Part shown: positions 30,900 through 35,862 of the stretch, piece after piece
Numbering within the stretch: the stretch's first letter is position 1
Layout: each line of letters begins with the position of its first letter
Source of the DNA: a virus
DNA: 35,862 nt
Strand: one strand, 5' to 3'
IMG/VR virus record: IMGVR_UViG_3300027687_000035
Location: 1 to 35,862 of that record
Program-made: the position numbers and the translations under genes
The notes under the pieces: model-generated
Databases searched by the model: none
What the model was told of the DNA's origin: nothing
Seen by the model: the letters and a program-made list of their open reading frames with translations, nothing else

Positions 30900-32758
30900 T
30901 GGCACCTCGTTCTAGATATTTAGGTATACAACGTCAAGTCGGTACAAGTGGCTATCGAGGTCCTTCCGGCATTGGTATGCGTGAAGCTCAAAGAACGTCA
31001 CAGATGCTTACTAGTGCCTTAAATGATATGTCTAGTTATTTCTTTAAAAAGGCTGGTGAGCAAGCGGTAATAGAAGGTGCTGAGTATGGTGCTGAGAACC
31101 CTATAACAGTAGGTCAAATTAAGGAAAGTGCTTTACTTGGTACTGATGTAACTGAAAAGTTTGATGATGATACAATTTTTGGCAAATCGGCTAAAAAAGT
31201 TGCTCTTGAAAGTTTAGGATCTGATCTTGCTTTATCTGCTAAAAGGCACATGTCAAATATAATTACTCAAGCTTCTACAAGAGATACTGATCTAACTGAC
31301 GTAAGTGCAGATTTAAGAGCTATAACTAATGAGTATGTAACATTGGCTCAAGAAGCCTCCCCTATACTTGGTAGGAAATTATATGCAGAATTAGGTGTTA
31401 CTTCTTCGGCTCATTATAATGCTTATTCTAAAGTCTATGCAAAAAGACAGATAGATCTTATTCAGACTAGAGGTGCTTTATCCCTTAACCTTGATCTTAA
31501 TAATATGACTATAGAATTAGATGCTTTATTAAATTTTGAAGGTAATGAGGATGCATTGACATCTAAAATATATGGGGCTGGATTATATCAAAATGGAAAA
31601 AGATTAAATAGTAAGGCTGTTAACTTAGTTGAATTACAAAAACAACCTGGTTTTTCAATTACTAAAAAACGTGACTACATTCATAAAGCAACTAAATCTA
31701 AATACACCAGGACTATGATTGAATCCTCTATGAAAGATTGGGATGCTAAATGGTTAGAATCCAGAACCAATGTTATTGTTAGCACAGCATTAGAAACAGA
31801 AACGTCTGCTTCAATAGCTACAAAAATACAAACCAATCAGAAAACGGGCAATGTTAAAATAGATAGTATTTTAAATGGTATGACTGATGAAGAACGATTG
31901 AATGTCGCTAAAGCAATAAGAACCGAAAAAACCTCTCAGATGAATTTTGAAAACTCATTACAAGAAAAAAATGACGAAAAATCAGAAGCTACAATTGCTA
32001 GTCTAGAAGTCAGCATAACTAAAAAATTAGCCTTTGGTGATACAAAAAATGTAATAGAAACTGAAATAAGAAAACTAGAAGCATTAGATCCTGATAAAGC
32101 CAAAGAGTATTCAATTAAATTGATTGAATCCGGTGGGTTACGAACTGTTAGTGATTCAGAGGTTAAGAAAGATTTATTAGAATTAATTGCTAATGATAGT
32201 CTTGGGTTTGGTGAGTTGGCTAAACATATTAACTCTTTATCTTCTAAAGATTTTACTGCTCTTTCTATAAAGGTTGAAGCAAATGAAGAAGACGAATTTA
32301 AAGGTGCAATGCAAATTATAGCTAGTGAATTAGAATATGACCCTGAAGCTATAATTTTAGGTGAGCAAGATGAAAATTTTAAAAACAAACAAATTTATAT
32401 ACGAATAAAAGGTAAAGTTAGAGATGCATTAGATAAAGCTCAAGTAAGCAAAAAAGATTTTGATGCAAAAGCTGTTGCTAGATCTACTCTACAACTTGAA
32501 GGCGAAGCAGTACAAATTAAAATATATGATAATCAGTTAGTATCAGCCAAAAGTACTGTGGATACGTTTGCTAGAATTTATCCAAATAAAGGAATACAGA
32601 AAGTTTATACAAGGGCTGAATTTACTAGAGTTAAGACTTTGTTAATTGCTATTCAATCTGAAAAAAAGTTACGAGCCGGTGATTATAGAAATGAATCTAT
32701 GATTGGTGCTGGAATACAATCACTTAACACTATTATTGCAAACACTAGGTTACCATAA
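30899..32758 (+). CDS. Internal virion protein (T7 gp15-like)
   Basis: 619 aa, almost all helical and highly charged, with no membrane segment. Begins MAPRSRYLGIQRQVGTSGYR, followed by a conserved-looking helix SQMLTSALNDMSSYFFKKAG. Similar to gp15-type ejection proteins, which form the periplasmic channel with gp16. Call is based mainly on gene order (between gp14-like and gp16-like genes) and composition. Ends in TAATG overlap with the large ejected-protein gene. Confidence 0.65.
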   Translation: MAPRSRYLGIQRQVGTSGYRGPSGIGMREAQRTSQMLTSALNDMSSYFFKKAGEQAVIEGAEYGAENPITVGQIKESALLGTDVTEKFDDDTIFGKSAKKVALESLGSDLALSAKRHMSNIITQASTRDTDLTDVSADLRAITNEYVTLAQEASPILGRKLYAELGVTSSAHYNAYSKVYAKRQIDLIQTRGALSLNLDLNNMTIELDALLNFEGNEDALTSKIYGAGLYQNGKRLNSKAVNLVELQKQPGFSITKKRDYIHKATKSKYTRTMIESSMKDWDAKWLESRTNVIVSTALETETSASIATKIQTNQKTGNVKIDSILNGMTDEERLNVAKAIRTEKTSQMNFENSLQEKNDEKSEATIASLEVSITKKLAFGDTKNVIETEIRKLEALDPDKAKEYSIKLIESGGLRTVSDSEVKKDLLELIANDSLGFGELAKHINSLSSKDFTALSIKVEANEEDEFKGAMQIIASELEYDPEAIILGEQDENFKNKQIYIRIKGKVRDALDKAQVSKKDFDAKAVARSTLQLEGEAVQIKIYDNQLVSAKSTVDTFARIYPNKGIQKVYTRAEFTRVKTLLIAIQSEKKLRAGDYRNESMIGAGIQSLNTIIANTRLP

Positions 32759-35700
32759 TGGCAGAGAATGAAATAGACGTATATAATCAGATCCTATTAT
32801 CTAATAACATTAGATCTAGTGGTGAAGAGTTTGAGCAAACTTGGGATGGGAAACAATCTAATATAAACTTTCCTACAACAGTATTTGAAGACATTGTTAA
32901 TACAGCAAGTGACGTTGTTGAAACTGTAGGAGATTTCACAACTGGTGTTGTTAAAGGTTTGCCAATGGGTGGATCTAAAGCTGGCACAGAAATAATTGAT
33001 ACGTTTACTAATCAATGGTATTCGCAAATGGCTATTCCTTGGATGAATGATAATATTCCAGGATTGGCATCGGCTAATAAATCTATTAATGAAGCTATAA
33101 AACCTGATGGAACGGCTCAAGAGGTAGGAGCCATAGTTGGTGAAGTTGGAACGCAGATTATTCTTCCTGGTGCTATGGCTACAAAATCTTTACAAGGAGC
33201 AAACTTAGGCAGTCGTTTTCTTACAAATGTTCTTGGTTATGGAACAACTGAAGCCCTAGTCATTCCGGCTAAAGATAAAGGATTATTGGAAACAGCTATC
33301 ACCATGATATCAGGAGATACTGAAGCTGGTAAAGCTGTACTAGAAACACTAGAAGCTAATGAAGATCTTCCCTACTTGTTGCAGAAATTACAGAAAGCTC
33401 CCCTATTGTTTACAGAAGGCGGTGTTGTCGGTGAAGGCATAGCTGAAGGTTTAGGATTGTTGTTAAAGTATGCAAAGAACAGCCCTATGCTTAAAAGCTT
33501 AAAAAGTGGTGTAAAATCTCAGTTTCAAAAAATATTTGCAGAAAAAGAATTAGCTCCAAAATTAGAATTTGCACCTGAAGGAACAAGGGGGAATAAAATG
33601 CCCTCATCTTTACTAGTTAAAAATAATAATGAAGCAAATGTAATAACACCAGTTACACAAACTTTTATAACATCCAATAAAAAATCAAACTTTAATAATA
33701 TGGATACAGCTTTGACTAATAATCCTGATGCATTGAAGACAAATGAAAATTGGTTAAAGTTTGAAAACGAAACAATGGGTGGTGAATTTTTGCCAGTTCC
33801 ACCATTACAAGCAATTAAATATGCCAACAATCCAAAGCTTATGGCTGAGAAGCTCAAAAAACTAACACCTGAAATGAAAGCTGGAGTTGATGAAGGATTT
33901 GGATACGTTGATAAAATTAGAACAATGTATAAAGCAGAAAACGTAAATCCTAAAATTACTGCTGATTTATTTATATGGGGCATTCTTTCAAGAGGTGCTG
34001 GACCAGTACAACAAGAAAGTGCATTTATTGATATTATAGAAGGTGCAAGACCATTAATAGACAAAGCTGTAAATGGAAACTTTACAAAACAAGATCAGGC
34101 AACCTGGGAAAAAACTATAAATAAATTATTGCCTGATGGATCACCAGGTAAGCAAGTAACACAAAATGTTAACGCAACCGGACAGATGTTATTTGAATTA
34201 GGCAAAAAGGTGCCAGGCTCAAATAAAACAGTTTTACAAACATTGCATGACATGATGAAAGACCCAAATGTACCAGCTAAACAAATAAGAAGAGAGTTTT
34301 TAAATTTAACTGAAGGTGCTGGCATAGACAACAAAGTTGTTAGTTTTATTCTGCTTGTTGCTGGTCGTGATGACGTTTTAGTGATGGATAGAATACAAGG
34401 CAGACACTTGTGGGATGATGGTACATTTAAAGGTGAAAATATATATGATGGTATTAAAAAAGATGGTACAACGGCAAAAGAGGGTTTGATTGGTATTATG
34501 AGAGGTCCAAGAGGTTTGCTGACTACAGAAGCCTTAGAAGATGGATTGAGAAACAATATTAAAGAAACGTATGATATTGTAGGCAGACCTCAAGATGCAA
34601 CTTTGGGAAGATGGCATTGGGAAAACTGGGTTATTGAAGGTGAGCAAGTTGTTTCGCATTCCACTCTTAAAGGTGTAGCAGATCAACAATACCTTGGATT
34701 ATCAGTTACAGAAGGAAAGCCTGGAACATTTTCATCAGGTGCAAAATACATAAAAACAAAAGAAGGTACATTTTACGAATACCCATTATCTGATGGCTCA
34801 ACTGTGTTTATGACACCATCTCGTCAAAAAGAATTTGAAGGCTTTATTAAAAATGCAAAGAATGGTATAATTCCAAAAGGGTTTAAAGTAACTGAAAATA
34901 AGGAGATACCCTGGTATGAGCGAAAAGGAATTGACAGAGAAAAACTCGATGAAACAGCAAGACGATTATCAAACGCAAGCCCAAACATTAAGGGAAGCAT
35001 TGACGGGTCTGAGCAAGGTGCAACTACCCTTTCAGGAGGACAGCGAAGTTCAAGCAAGCAAACTGTCACAGACAACCGGGTTCAGGCAATCAATAATGCA
35101 GAAGGCAATGGAACGTCATCCGGACCTTACTCAAGAGGAAGCCGAAGAAATGATGAAGGAACTGGGAGCTTAACGCACACTCCTGATCCTAAAGTTTTAG
35201 CTTCTTATAATGAAGCTGGCTTAAACATTCCAATAATAAAACAAGTTGATGCTAAAAAATCTTCTGATACTTTTAGTTCAGATATGGCTAAAGCTATGTC
35301 TAAACACAAATATGGTTTACAAGTAACAATTCAAAAACCTAATGACCTTTTAGATTCAAAATTATTTAGAAGTGAACATGGTGGTGGTTTTGCCATAAAG
35401 CCTGATGGAGATATTGTTGGTGTATTTAATCCTATAGAAGCTCCAAAAGGAACAATATATGCAACATTACAATTAGCTATCGAGCAAGGTGGTAAAAAGC
35501 TGGATGCCTTTGATACGATGTTACCGGACATTTATGAAACAGTAGGAATGAAGCCGGTTGCTAGAGTTAAATGGAATGATGCCTATGCTCCTGAAGGATG
35601 GAGTAAAGAAACATTTGCTAAGTATAACAAAGGTGAGCCTGATTTAATTTTATTTGTATATGATAAGAATTACTTTAGTGGTGTTAATCTTAAAGATCTG

Positions 35701-35778
35701 CCTTTGTTTAAAGAATACGATGATGCTCAAAAAATTCAAACACAAGCTTTAAAAGAATTAGGAGCTAACGATGGTTAA
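32758..35778 (+). CDS. Large ejected/internal virion protein, allele B (full length)
   Basis: 1006 aa, the complete version of the gene whose 3' part opens the window. Residues 1-260 are shared or upstream: an acidic start, hydrophobic amphipathic helices (VGTQIILPGAMATKSL, VVGEGIAEGLGLLLKYA). From about 260 it differs fully from allele A. Residues about 510-552 look like an HhH-GPD DNA glycosylase core: a GAGIDNK hairpin with K526, D544 18 residues later and R549, the spacing of the Lys/Asp pair in endonuclease III. A linker (about 745-805) is followed by the C-terminal GNAT-like domain (KPDGDIVGVFN, YETVGMKPVARVKW). It is probably ejected into the host as a T7 gp16 analogue; enzyme activity is inference. 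Confidence 0.65.
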   Translation: MAENEIDVYNQILLSNNIRSSGEEFEQTWDGKQSNINFPTTVFEDIVNTASDVVETVGDFTTGVVKGLPMGGSKAGTEIIDTFTNQWYSQMAIPWMNDNIPGLASANKSINEAIKPDGTAQEVGAIVGEVGTQIILPGAMATKSLQGANLGSRFLTNVLGYGTTEALVIPAKDKGLLETAITMISGDTEAGKAVLETLEANEDLPYLLQKLQKAPLLFTEGGVVGEGIAEGLGLLLKYAKNSPMLKSLKSGVKSQFQKIFAEKELAPKLEFAPEGTRGNKMPSSLLVKNNNEANVITPVTQTFITSNKKSNFNNMDTALTNNPDALKTNENWLKFENETMGGEFLPVPPLQAIKYANNPKLMAEKLKKLTPEMKAGVDEGFGYVDKIRTMYKAENVNPKITADLFIWGILSRGAGPVQQESAFIDIIEGARPLIDKAVNGNFTKQDQATWEKTINKLLPDGSPGKQVTQNVNATGQMLFELGKKVPGSNKTVLQTLHDMMKDPNVPAKQIRREFLNLTEGAGIDNKVVSFILLVAGRDDVLVMDRIQGRHLWDDGTFKGENIYDGIKKDGTTAKEGLIGIMRGPRGLLTTEALEDGLRNNIKETYDIVGRPQDATLGRWHWENWVIEGEQVVSHSTLKGVADQQYLGLSVTEGKPGTFSSGAKYIKTKEGTFYEYPLSDGSTVFMTPSRQKEFEGFIKNAKNGIIPKGFKVTENKEIPWYERKGIDREKLDETARRLSNASPNIKGSIDGSEQGATTLSGGQRSSSKQTVTDNRVQAINNAEGNGTSSGPYSRGSRRNDEGTGSLTHTPDPKVLASYNEAGLNIPIIKQVDAKKSSDTFSSDMAKAMSKHKYGLQVTIQKPNDLLDSKLFRSEHGGGFAIKPDGDIVGVFNPIEAPKGTIYATLQLAIEQGGKKLDAFDTMLPDIYETVGMKPVARVKWNDAYAPEGWSKETFAKYNKGEPDLILFVYDKNYFSGVNLKDLPLFKEYDDAQKIQTQALKELGANDG
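33292..33534 (+). repeat. Left flank of the duplicated allele cassette (copy 2)
   Basis: Copy of bases 1-243 with three mismatches. It is here inside the full-length gene, so it shows which part of the ejected protein the window start represents (about residues 179-259). Confidence 0.95.
34916..35173 (+). CDS. Nested out-of-frame small gene, allele B copy
   Basis: 85 aa in the +1 frame of the large gene. ATG with AAGGAG 10 nt upstream (34900-34905), a clear ribosome binding site inside a coding region. Charged helical product starting MSEKELTEKNSMKQQ and ending HPDLTQEEAEEMMKELGA, which matches the nested frame of allele A (1403-1624); between alleles, several third-position changes in this frame are synonymous (GCG/GCA, ACG/ACT, TTG/CTG). 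The main frame encodes a Ser/Gly/Asn-rich linker over the same DNA. Unknown function; could be a small virion or regulatory protein tied to the cassette. Confidence 0.6.
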   Translation: MSEKELTEKNSMKQQDDYQTQAQTLREALTGLSKVQLPFQEDSEVQASKLSQTTGFRQSIMQKAMERHPDLTQEEAEEMMKELGA

Positions 35779-35862
35779 CATACTTGGTAAAGGTGCAGAG
35801 ATACTAAACAAGCTGGATTTAGCACAGCAAAAAATTCATAAAGAAACTAGACCTGATAATGA
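35744..35862 (+). repeat. Right flank of the duplicated allele cassette (copy 2)
   Basis: Exact copy of 2204-2322, running to the last base of the window. It marks the return of the contig to shared sequence after the second allele. Confidence 0.95.
35771..35862 (+). CDS. Start of the 947-aa internal virion protein (repeat copy, truncated)
   Basis: The first 30 codons, identical to those at 2231, cut by the contig end. In a circular genome this is the same gene as 2231-5074 and not a second one. Confidence 0.85.
   Translation, partial: MVNILGKGAEILNKLDLAQQKIHKETRPDN

Noticed and set aside
32797-34064. Several antisense frames of 60-180 codons opposite the large ejected-protein gene
   Set aside because: Low-complexity Ser/Phe/Leu/Ile-rich products typical of shadows of an A/T-rich coding strand; no ribosome binding sites or conserved motifs.
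32758-35862. True tandem duplication of the ejected-protein gene and the gene after it
   Set aside because: The terminal match at 35744-35862 is exact and stops at the contig end, and the left match begins at base 1. That is the pattern of a circular path that visits both arms of a variable site. A real duplicate remains possible and needs reads.
1-35862. tRNA genes, CRISPR arrays, insertion sequences or retroelement-type diversity generators (reverse transcriptase)
   Set aside because: I scanned for T-loop motifs, regular spaced repeats, transposase and reverse-transcriptase motifs and saw none; the two-allele cassette therefore is not a diversity-generating retroelement.

Overview
The window is an almost complete genome of a small tailed phage with short-tailed (T7-like, podovirus) virion genes. 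It is AT-rich by eye and tightly packed, with many ATGA or TAATG stop/start overlaps. It carries no RNA or DNA polymerase, no tRNA and no CRISPR array. The small-protein repertoire (MAKPGLYAN-type basic protein, GTA-type 3TM holin, C1q-like fibre tips, cupredoxin-bearing tail protein) is what I associate with marine phages of alphaproteobacteria. The host assignment is inference only.

The contig appears to be a circular assembly opened inside one gene. Bases 1-243 match 33292-33534 with three mismatches, and bases 2204-2322 match the last 119 bases exactly. Between these matches lie two clearly different versions of the same gene, so the contig goes once round the genome (about 33.3 or 33.5 kb) and then traverses a second allele.

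Layout from 1: (a) 1-5074, 3' part of a large ejected/internal virion protein (allele A) and a 947-aa internal virion protein. (b) 5103-10392, T7-type tail fibre and a series of small fibre-tip or adhesin-like genes. (c) 10392-12401, lysis cassette with XhlA-like protein, 3TM holin, microproteins and T4-type lysozyme. (d) 17543-12394 on the minus strand, a leftward operon with three unknowns, small serine recombinase, winged-helix regulator, YqaJ/lambda-Exo-type exonuclease, RecT annealase and a LexA-type DNA-binding protein. (e) 17681-19737 on the plus strand, RHH regulator, DUF1064 nuclease, zinc ribbon, and a replication initiator with four iteron-like dyads and an AT-rich tract inside it, in the manner of lambda O/ori. 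(f) 19738-23150, candidate cos region, SSB, small and large terminase, gp13/GNAT-like protein. (g) 23150-35778, portal, scaffold, capsid, tail tubes A and B, and internal virion proteins in the same order as T7 genes 8 to 16, ending with allele B of the ejected protein.

The regulatory layout resembles lambda (divergent leftward recombination and rightward replication operons) joined to a T7-like structural module. Four rightward transcription units each start with a sigma70-like promoter followed by an ACCTAG box, which in three cases is followed by a second CTAG that can form a small hairpin. The most unusual features are the two-allele cassette of the ejected protein, in which both versions keep a Lys/Asp pair typical of HhH-GPD DNA glycosylases; a small out-of-frame gene nested in that cassette and conserved in both alleles; and the repeated promoter/box element.
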